The position numbers and the translations under genes were made by a program. This document shows positions 24,070 through 36,287 of a stretch of DNA of 64,000 bases, in pieces. The notes beneath the pieces are model-generated. The model made no database searches and was not told the origin of the DNA. It saw only the letters and a program-made list of their open reading frames with translations. The DNA comes from Leptodontidium sp. MPI-SDFR-AT-0119 (taxonomy: Eukaryota > Ascomycota > Leotiomycetes > Helotiales > Leptodontidiaceae), in assembly GCA_020726505.1 (NCBI GenBank), contig JAHLEZ010000004.1:1302001-1366000 (forward strand). Direction: 5' to 3'. How positions within the stretch are numbered: the stretch's first letter is position 1; each line of letters begins with the position of its first letter.

Positions 24070-25800
24070 AATTATTCTTTCCTTGGCTTTACTTTCTTTT
24101 CCCTTTTAACTTATCCTTTTACTCGTACGACAATCTAATTATTATTAATTAGCTTTTCTAAGCTTTTATTTAAGTTTGACTTTATTATTATATTTACTAG
24201 GTTATCTTAATTATTAATTTATTAGATTTCTATAAGTTTTTATTGTTTATACAATTAATATAAAGTTATAATATCGATTATTAGCCGCTTCTCTTTTATA
24301 GTGCCGAGCTTTACGAGGCATTCGTATAGTGAGAACAAGTCTATATAAATAATAATTAAAATCACTAGTATCTTTAGTTATAACGTGATAATATTAATTA
24401 TACTTTTTACTACGATTATTATATTAACCTTATTAATTATATTATAAATCTCGGAAGTTAAAATACTTCGCGTTACTCGTTTACTTTTCGTATTACTTTA
24501 ATAAAATAAATTTCTAAAAAAAAAGAAACGAGTCTTAATTATATAAATTAAGGTCGTCGTCTTTTGTGCCGAGAATTATTACGTATTTAAGCTAAGAATT
24601 AAAGTCTTTATTATTTGTAAAAGATTTATTAATAAAAACAAATAACTTCGTATAATATAAATCTAAAGGAATATAATATAATTTTTATTTAATATTTTAA
24701 ATTTATTACTAAATACGTTTATTTAAGTTCTTTACGTTAGTATTTTTTAGTTCTTAGAATTAAGTCGTAACTAATAAGTCGTACGAAGCTTTAAGTTAAT
24801 ATAAAGTTATGATATATACCCCTCGAGCCTGTTATTCCCGATATTAGTTTGTATAATCTAGTACTTTTAAGTTAACTTTAACTAACTTCTCGCCTTACCC
24901 TTTTTAAAGAATTTAGACAAAGTCCTTTTGATTATATATAATATATTTATTAAACGTAAGGAGTAATTTATATAATAAATAAACTTTTAGTTTTATAAAG
25001 AAACTAGTAATCCCGAGTTCTTTTTCTTCTTTTTCTTAGAACTTATTAATAACTAAAATTAAAATATTATTTATTTATATTCTAATTACTTTAAACGGCA
25101 TTTTTAGTTAAGTAATTAAAAGGTATAAATCGTACAAAGACGTTTTTATATATAACTTAACCTTATAATATATGTCGTACGTCCTTTATTAATATATTCT
25201 TAATTCTGAGATATTATATAATAGCTTTTATATAAGTATAATTATATCCGGCGAGTAGTTATTAGTAATTTACTTTAGTAATTTTATATAAATTATATAA
25301 TTTAGAAACGTTATTAATTAAATATACGCCTAAGTAATATCCTAAATAAAGATTAATAACCCTTTTCGTATAAGTGACAAATAAAGTACTAAAATTAGTT
25401 GCTAACTAATCTATTAAATCGTTAGAGACTAAGTAAAAATCTATTCCTTTCTTACGTTATTATACGCTTAAATCACGAGTTTGGATTTATTATATAAAGC
25501 TTTAGTTATTTTCCTTTTGATTTTATTAATAAGCCGGGAATTAAAGATTTATTTATAATATTACCTTAAGTTATATTATACGAACTTAAATACGCCTCGA
25601 GTAATTAAGCTATTAATCTCCTTTTATTAAGATTCTTTAAATAAAAGACTAAGGCTAATAATTTTCTTTATTACTTATATTATACGAGATAAGTTTAAGT
25701 CGGATTATTCTTTTTAAGTTAAGAAAACTTCTAGTAATTATATAAGTCCCTTCTCGAGTTTTTACTTTATCTTAAATAAAATTAAGATAACTAGCCGTAT
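24070..25800 (-). pseudogene. copia-1 reverse transcriptase and RNase H, RIP-inactivated
   Basis: The minus strand reads, in order: KEINSLITRGVFKFV, NKSKLVI-AYNN, the IFT-SLTI--IS block (consensus LTQSPTIQRVSQR), DIT-AYI-, KLLYNISE-like, then a damaged D-D box region (INNILILV for the TDD-box), and for RNase H YECLVKLGT and KEKRLIIDI. These match the fungal copia RT/RH family in order and spacing. Stops are at former Gln and Trp codons. Confidence 0.8.
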
Positions 25801-26070
25801 TAAAGGAGACACTTAGTCTAATCGTACACAGTCTTTTAAGGCCTTAGCGATTTCTTTCGTGTAAAACGGCTTAACTATTATTATACGAAAGGAAATCGGT
25901 CTCGAAGGTAATTAAATAATATACTCTTTTCCCGTGACTAATAATAACGAAAACAAGCTTATTTATCCCTTTTTCTCCTGTTATACTTTTATTAAAGATT
26001 ATAATAAAAGTCGTATAGTTTTAGTAATAATATTAAGGCCGTTTCTTATACTTTAAGTATCTTTAATTTT

Positions 26071-28577
26071 GGGGCCAGCTAAAGTAACACATAGAAATAG
26101 CTATGTCGACACATGCTAAGGATTTTCTATATACCCTCGTGTGTATTTATTACCCTCGCCCTACTATACTAATTTGTATTACGCGGTAAGGGCTACTTAT
26201 ATATCTTATTGTTCCCCTAAATAAACCTTTGAAGTTATTTATACTTTTGTACTTTACCTTTAACTTTATATAATATATTAACTTTTACTAGTAAACCTTA
26301 CGGCCTTACGCCACTTATAATAGTTTACACTAATATTCTTTCTTATTTTTCTATTATTTAGGCGCATATAAAGGTTAATAGTTATACTTTTATATAACGA
26401 GATACTCGGCCTTATTATATATTATTTGTCTACGATTGTAGTAGTAAATACATACTAAAAGGGAAGTAAACTAATATATATATTACTAAACGGCGCCTAA
26501 ATACTAGTTCTAAGAAGTGCGATTATTATATAAGAGTTATACTTAATTAAGACAAGACTTTAAGTAATTAGGAATTAATTATTCTTAAAGTAACACATAA
26601 CTACACGCACTCTATAAACTTCTCCGCCTATTTAGTACACAGAATTACTACTACTTCTATAGAAACCCGTGCTTTAATTAATACCTTCGCAAAGGCTAGC
26701 CTTTCAAACGCTTAGATTCTATTAACACTACGAGAGCAAGACTCAAGCTTCACATTGACTTTAAAAGATATTTCTAATCTCGTGTAAAAGTTAAGAATTA
26801 AGTAATTAAGTAAGAAAACACTTATTTAATAGCTCTTACAAGTACTACTCTTTTAAATTCAAAGCTACTTAATCCTAACAAATAACATAAGAGTTACAAG
26901 ACAACAATTATTCCCCTCAATACGAACTAAAGACCGGTCCTTTACGACACCTCTTTTTCATCGATCCCTCCTCTCTTTAACTTTAAAAGTAGCATTCTAA
27001 TGTTTTATTACTCGATTACATATATAAAACTAACCGATTCGGCATACCTTTACTAAATATTTATAGAATATCAAGAAATAATATAGTGATTTAACTTAAG
27101 ATGACTTTTTTGTTAAGGGAGACAGAAGTCGACTACAAATGGGCCCTTATATAACTTAAGGGTATAATGTCTTAGCACATAATTAAAGAGCCAGTTTCTA
27201 TTATAATAAATAAGGAATTAACTCTTATTAAGTGTCTTAAAGTATTCTTTCTTAGTACTCGTCACCTCCTTTGTCATTAGCACGTTAATATAAACGTATT
27301 AGTTAAAACTAAGAAGTACTTCCTTAGTCTAATTAAAGGCCCCGACGGAATTTAGGCACGTTATCTACGCTTTCAAGTATTCTTAAGCTCTTAAAATATA
27401 CTACTAGCTAGTATAACTAAGGAGGTCTATAATACTACGCTTCAAAATATAAAATATACGTATTGAGTTTCTATTAGAAGCTATAAGCTATTATAAGGGT
27501 ACTTGGCTTCTTTAGAAAGAAAAGCTTATTACTTTTTAGGTCAATTAATTATATCACTTCAGAATCACGGTTATTAGTCTTATTAAAGGTTATTATATTA
27601 CTTTAAAGATATACTTATAACGTGGCTATAAAGCTCTTAGAGGTATATTCCTTAAAATAAAGCTCTTTTGGACGGCACAATAACAAAGCATTAAAACAAT
27701 AATTACTAAGCAGTAATTACGACCTCGCTATAGTATTAATATCCCTCTTTTTACTACTATCCTTTAGTCTATTTATAACTACGCGTTACTCTAAATAAAT
27801 CAAGAACATAACAAGCTCTTAGCCACCAGTCCTCCTTCAAATATTTATATATATATAATATTAAAGGCCCTTGGCCTCTCTTATTAACACATTATTTACA
27901 AGAGAAAGCAAGAGAGTAGAGTGATTCTACTTAAAGATATACATCTCTATTAGTACTATATTAAGCTACAAAGATATACTCCTCCTTAAGTTACTATTCC
28001 TTTACCTCTTCTAATACTTAATCTAATAAGAGTAAAAGGTAAAGGTAGGCCTAGAGGTACTTTAGGAGGAGGAAATTCATCACGTGTAACACCTTCTAAT
28101 ACTTAGAAAGACCTATCGTTCTTTAAGCTTTCTTCAAGCTCAGCCCCGCCAGCCCTTCCTTCATTAATATAACAGACAATTATAGTACAAAATCGCCTAT
28201 TATCTATTATATTAATTATATAAAGGCTTATAAATAAGTATTAAGATAAGTATAAGCCTAGAACTTAACGAGAGAGGGGGTATATATATAATATATTATT
28301 AATTTACAAGTCAGATAGTATAGTAAATACTACTATAGCTACTACAGTTATAATACAACGAGATATAATTAAGGGAGTAAAGGTATATACTTAAAATGCG
28401 GAGTTTGAGTTAGATGTAAATAAATTAGCATAATTACATAAAATACATAAGTGGCCCTTACTGCACAATATAAATTAGTATAATAGGGCGAGGGTAATAA
28501 ATGCACCCAGCGGAATACCCGAAAATCCTTGGCATGTGTCGACATAGCTATTTCCATGTGTTACTTTAGCTGGCCCC
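26071..28577 (+). mobile_element. Mutator-like element (MULE), 2507 bp, nested in copia-1
   Basis: Long terminal inverted repeats of about 140 bp (26071-26208 and 28440-28577) start GGGGCCAGCTAAAGTAACAC. They are flanked by an 8-bp direct duplicate TTAATTTT (26063-26070 and 28578-28585). Long terminal repeats plus a MULE transposase domain define the superfamily; family duplications are usually 8-10 bp, consistent. Transposase is on the plus strand. The two repeats differ mostly by transitions. The plus strand keeps CA but has lost most TG, so damage is strand-biased. Confidence 0.85.
26330..27900 (+). pseudogene. MULE transposase with FAR1-like N-terminus, RIP-inactivated
   Basis: N-terminal part (about 26362-26605): AHIKVNSYTFI-RDTRPY, then VYDCSSKYILKGK, TKRRLNTSSKKCDY and a VTHNYTHS end, matching the WRKY/GCM-like FAR1/FLYWCH-type zinc domain of fungal MULEs (C...C...HNH). 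Catalytic MULE domain (about 27128-27345): DYKWALI-LKGIMS, EPVSIIINKELTLIKCL, HLLCH-HVNINVLVKTKKYF. The HLLC-WH-N block is diagnostic. Trp codons are TAG and other G-to-A changes break the frame. There is no intact product. Confidence 0.75.
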
Positions 28578-31500
28578 TTAATTTTTCGTATAGCTTAAAT
28601 CTTTCGTAATTTCGTTATTATTATCCGAATTACCCTTACTTTAATAAGTATATTTATAAATAGTAAGTTTTCGTACAAAAGTCTAAGATATACTTTAAAA
28701 ACGAGAAGTATTAGAATTAGTTTATTTAAATTAGCCGTATTATTCACGGCTTTTACGGCTATTTAAAAGACTACTTTTTTTATTAAGTTTTCTCTTTTTA
28801 TCTTGTCTTAAATAATCTCGTATAATCGGCGTAAAGGGGTATAATACTACTTAACTTTCTTAACATTTTAATATGCCTTAACTAAGACTTCCTTTATATC
28901 GACGTTTATTATACAAGTATTTACTTTAAATTTTAATAATGCGAAGTTTGTCTCGATATTGTATATAAAGTAATCCGGGGGTTTAAGGTAAGTATCGATT
29001 TAATACGTACAAAGTGTAATTTACGTTATCTTCGTTAAATTATCCTTTAAGAATTAAGTAATATTAAAGTTAGTTGCCTTATTAATTACTTAAAGGATTA
29101 TTACTCTTAAAAGATATAAGATATTTACGATTATAAAGAAATTAAATTCGATATTATTTTTCAAAGAGAATTTAAATTAACTTAAGTTCCTTATATAAAG
29201 TTAATACTATTTATAAAATTTTAAGATCTTCTTAATTATATAAAGGTTTATTTCCTTATGTCTTGCTTACTAAAGAACGTAATATAATTTCTTAATTAAA
29301 AGATGTCTGAAGCGTTAATAGAGTTACTTAAGCTTTATTTCTATAAAGTGTTAATATATAAACGTGTCTTTTATTATATAAATTATTATTTATAAATATC
29401 TTTATTTTCGTATAATCGGAATTCTCTTATTTCCTTAAATTATAATATTTTAAAGGTTATTTAATTATATACTAAGGGAGTTTATATCTTAAATATATAA
29501 TAAGAGCGGGGTATTTATTAAAATAATCTAGAACTTTACTTACTTAATAAGTGTTTATACGAGTATTAATTCCTTTAATTCCGTTACTCCTTTACTAAAT
29601 CGAATTATATATATTTAATTACTTATATAATTAACTTATAGTAATAAGTCAAGCTTTAAAAGTGCTTAAACTTATTACTTTCTTGTAATAAAGATTCCGG
29701 TAGTACTGCTATTTAGTATAATCCCTTAAAAGACTTTAAACAAATAGCTGTCTTTAATAACGAATACTTCGCTTTTATATAAATCTTTTGTCAGGTCTCG
29801 TTATAAAAAGGCGTGTTTTATCGATTTGTTATTTAGAACTTAAATTATTTATTATTTATTAACTTCCTTATATTTTATAAAGAATCCTTTTAATTTATTT
29901 TTATCCTTTTATTCCTTTATATTCTTTAGTACTTCTTTTATTATTATACGATTAAATTCCCTTAAGAAATCTTTATACGAGCTTAAGAAAGCTTAAATTA
30001 CTTCTTTAAATTTATTAAACTCGGTTATTAAGTAATTCTTAACTTTCGCTTACGCGACTTTTTACTTTACCTTTAAATAATTTATTAATTAGTAACCTTC
30101 CTTTTTATAAATAATGCATTTCTTATTTATATAATTATTAAAAAGGTTCCTTAAATAAAAAGTTCTCTTTTAGAACTAGTTTAGTACTATATAATCCGGA
30201 AATCGTTATACTTTCTTATAAAATTATTTTTTTATTAAGTTATAATTATAATTATATAAACGATTCTATAAGTAAGTGCTAACTTCCCTTGTTTATATAG
30301 TTATAATAATTATAAACTATAAGTTTACGTATAGCCCTTTAAATGTCTATGTAAGCTTATATAGTACTAAATTATATTATTTTACTTTATAATATACGTT
30401 TAATACTTAATCACAAAGATTATACTTTATTTAGTATTCCCTTAATAAGTTACGTTATATTATATAAAGAGAATTAAATATAATTTCTAAGTATTTTAAT
30501 TAAGACTTCTTTAAGTTCTTTATAATCGTAAAAATTAATATAGTCTCTTTTTACTTAAATAAGTACTTCTATTAATTCTCTTTAGTCTCAAAGTAATTCC
30601 GAGTTATACGAATTATTATAAGGAAATTATATAAACGTCTTATAATCTTATCGTAATAGAAATCTATTACTCGTCCTTTTAGTATAATCGAGAATACTAA
30701 GTAGTATTAGTTACTTAAGATTTTAATCTTTATATAATAGTCGAAGAAGACTTAAAGACGAATATTTAAAATATTATATTACTTTCCGCCGTACTTCCGG
30801 CTCTTATTACTATAAACCTTTATTAAGTCTATTAATAACTGTAAGTTCGGGATAATTGTCCGAGACTTATATAATATAGTCAGTTCCGGCGGAGGAGCTC
30901 TTAGGGTTAGTAGATTATCTTTATATAAATATTATCTTAATAGTCGTTCGACGGTTTTATAAGCTTAGTCCCGACTTAAAAGGCTATTATTTAAGACTAA
31001 ATATAGCGTAAGACTAAAACGTTCGTACATTAAATAACGTTATTTAGTTATTTAATCTTTATTTAGTAATAAAGACTTTACTAAGTTTATATATAAAGTC
31101 TAATTAAAACTAACTATATTCTCGTTTAAAATAATATAAGGCGGAGGACTTAAATATTATTTAGACGTTTAAGGCTGTCGCTAAGTTATTTAAATTAACT
31201 CTAAGAGTAAGTCCTTTGCCTCTTAAGTTTATATAATTAGAAATTCTCTAGAATTGTCTAAAATAGCGTGTCTCGCTAATATTTCACTTTATATAGTTAA
31301 AGTCGAAGTACTTTGCTAGTTTTTGTCTTACTCTTAGGATTTTTATTAAGTATAAGTCTTTTAATTTTAATTTATTTACTTATATAGTTCCTCCTCTTTT
31401 AAAACATTTATTAACGTTTAAGTATATAAAATAGACCCCCTTTACTTTTATACTTATACTCTGTAATTAAAGAGGTATATATAAAGATCTTTAATAGCTT

Positions 31501-31926
31501 TTTAAGATTTAATAGTAAATATATCTTTTATTTATCCTTTAAAGCCTTCTTTAAATTCTTTTTAAAGTTTATAATCTTAAAACTCTTTTTAGCGGTATTA
31601 TACGAGGGCTAAGGTAATATAGTTATTAACTCGCTTAAGCGTTTAATACTCGTCGTTCGTAAGGTTAAAGGGTTCCCCTTATACTTTTATATTTAATAAG
31701 TAAGTGACCTTTAATAATAGAATTATTATATCCTTTTTCGTATAAAGGTTAATAAAGGTTATTAAGTTGTGTTTACGTTTTGTGAATCTTTAAATCGTAT
31801 AAATTATCTTCTTTTATTAGTCGCTAATATAAGGTTTAATTAGTTTATTTCTTTAGTCTGTCTTTCTAATTGTTGTCGTCTAAAAGTATTATTTAATTAT
31901 TCTATAGTTATTTAATTATTAATTAG

Positions 31927-32200
31927 TATTAGTATTTAATTAAGGTTTAATACTTAATATTAAAGTGACAAAAAATATAATAAGTGAAGTTTAATTAAGT
32001 ATATTTCGTGTGTCCCTTTCGTACAAAAGGGAAAGTTATCTTAAATATATTAAGTACTAAACCCTATAACTCGTATAAGTATTACTCGTACGAAACTAAG
32101 AAGTAAAGTATAAAACTAAGCTTTATTAGGCCAGGAGAGACGACTATCTTTAGAAGCTGTCAGAGTAAGAGAATGTCCCCTAGCTAAGGCTATCCCAACA
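31927..32200 (-). repeat. 5' LTR of copia-1
   Basis: On the minus strand it begins TGTTGGGATAGCC at 32200 and ends at 31927 with an RIP-altered CA. It is followed on the right by the GTAAT target duplicate at 32201. Confidence 0.85.
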
Positions 32201-32205
32201 GTAAT

Positions 32206-32378
32206 CGACTAAAATAATTATTAGATATACTTATTTAGTTATACTTTAACTAAATAAATATAAAAGGATACGGAGATATCTTAATAAAGTCAGTAATCAA
32301 TAATAAAATATATAAACTTAAAGATTGTCTTTATATGCCTGAATTAGGTATTAACTTAATATCTCAAAGTCAATTAAG
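32206..32378 (+). pseudogene. copia-2 protease/pre-integrase junction fragment
   Basis: The frame reads INIKGYGDILIKSVIN then CLYMPELGINLISQSQLS, the segment after the retroviral-type aspartic protease site in copia polyproteins (consensus G.G...V...LYVP.L..NLLSVSQL). It stops at the TA where copy D inserted. Confidence 0.75.
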
Positions 32379-32993
32379 TACAGTCGGACCGCTTCAAACA
32401 CGACAATTTTGAGAATTAACTATTAAAATATATCTATCTAATCTATATTATGCACCTGATTGCTAGCGTTCTAATGGACCCACTTTCATCCCGATCGGGC
32501 TAGTACACGAATTTAGGTACTTATAAAAGGCGGGTCTTGGCGTGCCAAGAGGGGTTCAAAATATTTTAAGAATTTTCTTTTTTTAAATATATATTTTAAA
32601 AAACTTATAGTGAATATTTTCTAAAACTTTTTACTTCTAAATTTCTTAATAATAGTAATACAGCTTTTAATCAAGAAAAATATACTAAAATATTAATAGA
32701 TACTAGTGAAATAAGATTAATATATATTTTGTAATTATGTTTTTAATAAAAATAATTCAAACTTATTATTTCTTATATAAATCACTTATATATTAACACT
32801 TATTAACTACTAATAAGTAAAGAGTATATTATATAATAATGCAGCTTAGTTATTAGTGTTAAATATAATTATAAAGTAATATCTTTAGAAAGAGAGGTCT
32901 TAGACTCGGATTCTAATTATTATTTTTTGTAAAGCACTTTTATAACTACTAAGCTAGCTACCGCGCTAGTAATTAAGTACAAAATCCAACTAA

Positions 32994-35900
32994 TCAAGCC
33001 AATTCGTCTACTTCTTGTCTACCCTCTGGTATAATATCAAACTCCTTCATTATAGTCTCTGAAATAGTTCTATGACCACTCTGTTTCTTAACACACCAAG
33101 CAGCTTGCTTAACGCTAAGCCCTTTCCGGTAAGCGTCCATAAAGCGTGAAGCTCTATTACAATACCTTCGTAGCGTATCAAGAGGACAAGAATCAAGAGC
33201 TTTAAAGCAAGCTTCTCTAGCCTATAAGATATTAGTTAGTAAATTAAAATAAAATAGAGTTATAAACGTACCTCTGGAAAAGTCTCTTTCCAAACCTGTC
33301 GATATAAGTTCTTACAATAAGCCCAATACATCTCAATTGGGTTTAGCTCGCAGTGGAATTTCGGTAGAAATAAACACTTATGGCCTCTAGCCAATAATAT
33401 CTCTTCTAGCGCTGATTTCTGTTCGAAGAAGTCTTTGTGATTGGCTAGAATTCTCGCTAAACAGCAAGTAGTAGGCTTTTTTGGAGGCCAAGAAAGAATC
33501 GGGTTACAATTCTTTTTAGCTTCACTAGAGCACTTAGCTTTAGGGCATTTTTTACCTATTTAAGTTAGCTACTATACTATTAATATTATATTTAAAAGAG
33601 TTACTTACTAATTGGTAAACAACCTCTTTCAGCAAGAATTGCTTTAAGTCCCTTCGGGACTTCTTCAATTATAGTTTTCTTGACTTTCTTCTTATTAGGG
33701 TGGCCTTCAATTGCCACCTTAATAGTCTTTTCAACCTTATAATTCAGGTCTTGAGGTGTACTAACTAATCCACGAGCTTGTTTAGCCTCGCTAATATCAG
33801 GAGGAAATAAGGTACTCTAAAGAATTAAGTTAATAAACTCTTAATTAGGAAAGTATAACTAACCTTTTGAGGTAAAGGAGCTCCTCCTTCTCCAAGATTC
33901 ATAGCAAAAGCGTTTAAAGCTCCGTCTCCTTTACTAGCGTGAGCACTTGATTGGTCGAATATAAAGACAGCTATCTATTATAAGAGTTAGTTAAGTCTTT
34001 TTAAGTTAAATCTTTTTAGAGTTATTAAACTTACCTTATTCGGGTGCTTTTCTTCGAATATATCAATCGCTCGCTCGACCTGATTAAGTAACTGTCTTGT
34101 ATCCCAATAAGGAGTCTTTTGCGGCCCACCGGGATAAATAATCTCCCGAGCGTCTTTTTGATCAATTATAAGCCTTCCTTCAAGGCTTATAAAGTCACTT
34201 ACGTGAATAAGACCCCCTTTACTTTTTAAAGGCATCTTTTGTTGATTTTCGTCTAGCCAGATTCGATTAGAGTACTCTTTAGCGTGAAAGCAACTCTCGT
34301 CGTGGTAGTATAAGACGTGCTCCTTCTCTCCAAAGGGTAGGTCAGGTGTAATAGGTTGTAATACCCTATTAGCGTCTTCTTCGTAATTCGTAGTAAGAGA
34401 TTGGTAGTAAGCTATTTGAGGTAGGAATTCCTATTTAAATTAGTTAATAAATATATTTTTAAAAGAGATATATAACTAACCTTTTGACGATATTCGATTA
34501 CGTCAGCTCTCTCGTGGCCGTCGACGTAAACTCCTTTCTTTTCTTTAGTAGCGTAAAATCCGAGTCGATTTAACCACTTATAAGTCGCTGTTTTACCTAG
34601 AGGTTTCCACTCTCTAGGTTTTTTACCGGGTTTTTTGCGTGTACCGGTAGTTAAGCCAAGAAGTGGCTTTTTAGCCTTTTTGGCGCTAGCAAGTAAGCGA
34701 GGCATAATTTCCGTATTAATAGCGTATCGGAACTTCTTCGGGGTAACAGTAGCGAGCTTTTGAGCTAATAGCCAAGCTCGGCAAGCTTGAAAGACGTCTT
34801 CGTTGTCTAAATAAGACCGATTTGAGCGTTTACCTCCCCTAGTCTCTAAAGGGAGAGACCCAAAGGCTCTATAATAGAGGAAAAGAGCTCTGATTTTACG
34901 GGCAAGGGTTTTTTCCGTCGCCGGTAGGGTGGTTGCTCTCGGCAACAAGAAGAGAGGCTTCAATTCGACCTCTACGAGGAGTCTTTTTTAAGAGGTTTTG
35001 GACGTATTGTTGAATAAGCGAGTATTCGAAGCGTAAGCGAGGTAGAATAATAAGGTTCTTATTGTTGATTTGTTGCTTAATTGAGTCTAGTACCTCTCTA
35101 TAAGTCCTTGGCGTTAAAGAAGCTTCTAAAGAGGTATTAATAGCGTCGCCAATCAGAGAGTCTAATAAGAGCTCGTTTCGTCCGCTATCGATAAACTCTA
35201 TATCGTTCAAATCGTCTAACTCAATAGAGTTATCTTCAGCTTCAAATTCAGCCTCTATTAGAGCGTCGAATTCAGAATCTTCGTCGTCGCTAGAATCGAT
35301 ATCTTCGAATATATCTTCTTCTTCTTCTAAAGGTAAGCGAGGTTTTGGCGTAAAGAAAGAAGTAAGAGGTTGTTGCTTATTTTGCGTAATATTCGAAGGC
35401 TTTTGTGAAGGCTTTTGAAGAGAGGTTTGTCGAATTAACTCTCTTTGAGAGTTTCTAGCTCTTCTACGAGTAGAACGAGATTTGTTTGTAAGAGGCGTCA
35501 ATTTGCTCTTATACGGGCCTTTGGAAGCTACTTTATAAGTTAGTTAATTATATATTAAAAGGGATTTAATACGTACTAAGAGTTGGCGTATTAATTACTT
35601 TTTCAAAAGGTATACTCAAATTACCCTCTGAATCGATAACTGACTGAATAAAGAACTTAGAGCGTTTAAACTCTTCGGGTAATTCATTCTCAGCATCTGA
35701 TTCGTCAATATCCTCCCTGTCTAGCCTATCCGGGCCTAGCTCATTAAGATCTTGATCTAAATACTCGTTGTTACAAGTAATATCATCTTCTTCTTCACTC
35801 TCACTCTCTTCTTCATTCTCTGATTCGTTTATTACCCGAGCTCGTATATCGTTCTCACTCTCTGATTCGTCGATTTGGCTACTATTAAAAGCAGTAGGCG

Positions 35901-36060
35901 TAGAAGTAATAAGCTTTACAGGCCGTAAGGGTAAGGGAAGTGTTATAGAAACTGAAGATTCCGGTGTTTTTTGACGAGGCCGCTTTGTGATTGGCCTAAT
36001 AGGCGAATTAGGGGGTGATTTTGCTAGCGTAGCGCTTCGATTTCGCTTAGAAGGAGCCAT
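32994..36060 (-). pseudogene. DDE transposase of copy D, nearly intact, one homopolymer frameshift
   Basis: I start at ATG 36058-36060 (MAPSKRNRS); another in-frame ATG lies upstream at 36180. Seven exons are inferred; the first intron is 35528-35576 (GTACGT...TAG), others are about 45-60 nt, near 34432-34482, 33976-34034, 33818-33864, 33555-33610 and 33222-33270. Product is about 860 residues: basic start, long acidic region, PRTYREVLDSIKQQ, then the DDE domain. Catalytic candidates: Asp in YYHDESCF (about 34306), Asp in VFIFDQSSAH (about 33955) and Glu in HCELNPIEMYW (about 33340). About 175 residues, with a Cys cluster (KKCPKAKC...C...CC), separate the second and third. The C-terminal NPIE resembles IS630/Tc1-type DDE enzymes. 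Lesion: six Ts at 34909-34914 (A-run on the coding strand) where copy A has one fewer, shifting the frame; all other exons are open. Confidence 0.8.
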
Positions 36061-36287
36061 ATTAGCTCTTGCAAAAGTGTGGTTGTTGTGGTGTGTAAAG
36101 GAATAAGAAATATAAGGTAGGTTTGACGTTGAAGTAGAAGATATTTTAACTCGCTTAATTATTAAGCAAGAACTTTTCATAATTAGTTAATATTAAAAAG
36201 TTAACATTTTAAAAAGTTTTCTAACTTAAAATACGTGCACGGTTAAGCGGAGTAAAATGCACTTATTAGATTTTTTTTATAGGTCCT

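Larger units (their letters stand above)
25800..28900 (-). pseudogene. copia-1 integrase C-terminal part, split by the MULE
   Basis: Right of the MULE, the minus strand reads IAVKAVNNTANLNKLILILLVF then ITKLRKI-AIRK, matching the fungal copia integrase block with consensus AVKAVNDTAGPNGLVPTLLV. Left of the MULE it continues with GEKGINKLVFVI and an LHERN--GLKRLC-type block that precedes the RT. The two halves are directly continuous if 26071-28577 and one copy of the 8-bp duplicate are removed. Confidence 0.75.
22166..32200 (-). mobile_element. Ty1/copia retrotransposon (copia-1), complete but RIP-dead, with nested MULE
   Basis: The two LTRs are 274 bp each (22166-22439 and 31927-32200), with ends TGTTAG and CCCAACA on the plus strand, and a perfect 5-bp target duplication GTAAT (22161-22165; 32201-32205). 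Coding is on the minus strand, so the right LTR is the 5' LTR: gag region near 31.9-31.5 kb, integrase ending around 28.6 and 26.0 kb, RT about 25.75-24.9 kb, RNase H to about 24.07 kb. Integrase before RT defines Ty1/copia. A 2507-bp Mutator-like element plus its 8-bp duplication splits the integrase C-terminus. Without it the element is about 7.5 kb. Roughly 1.6 kb of non-coding sequence lies between RNase H and the 3' LTR. Confidence 0.9.
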
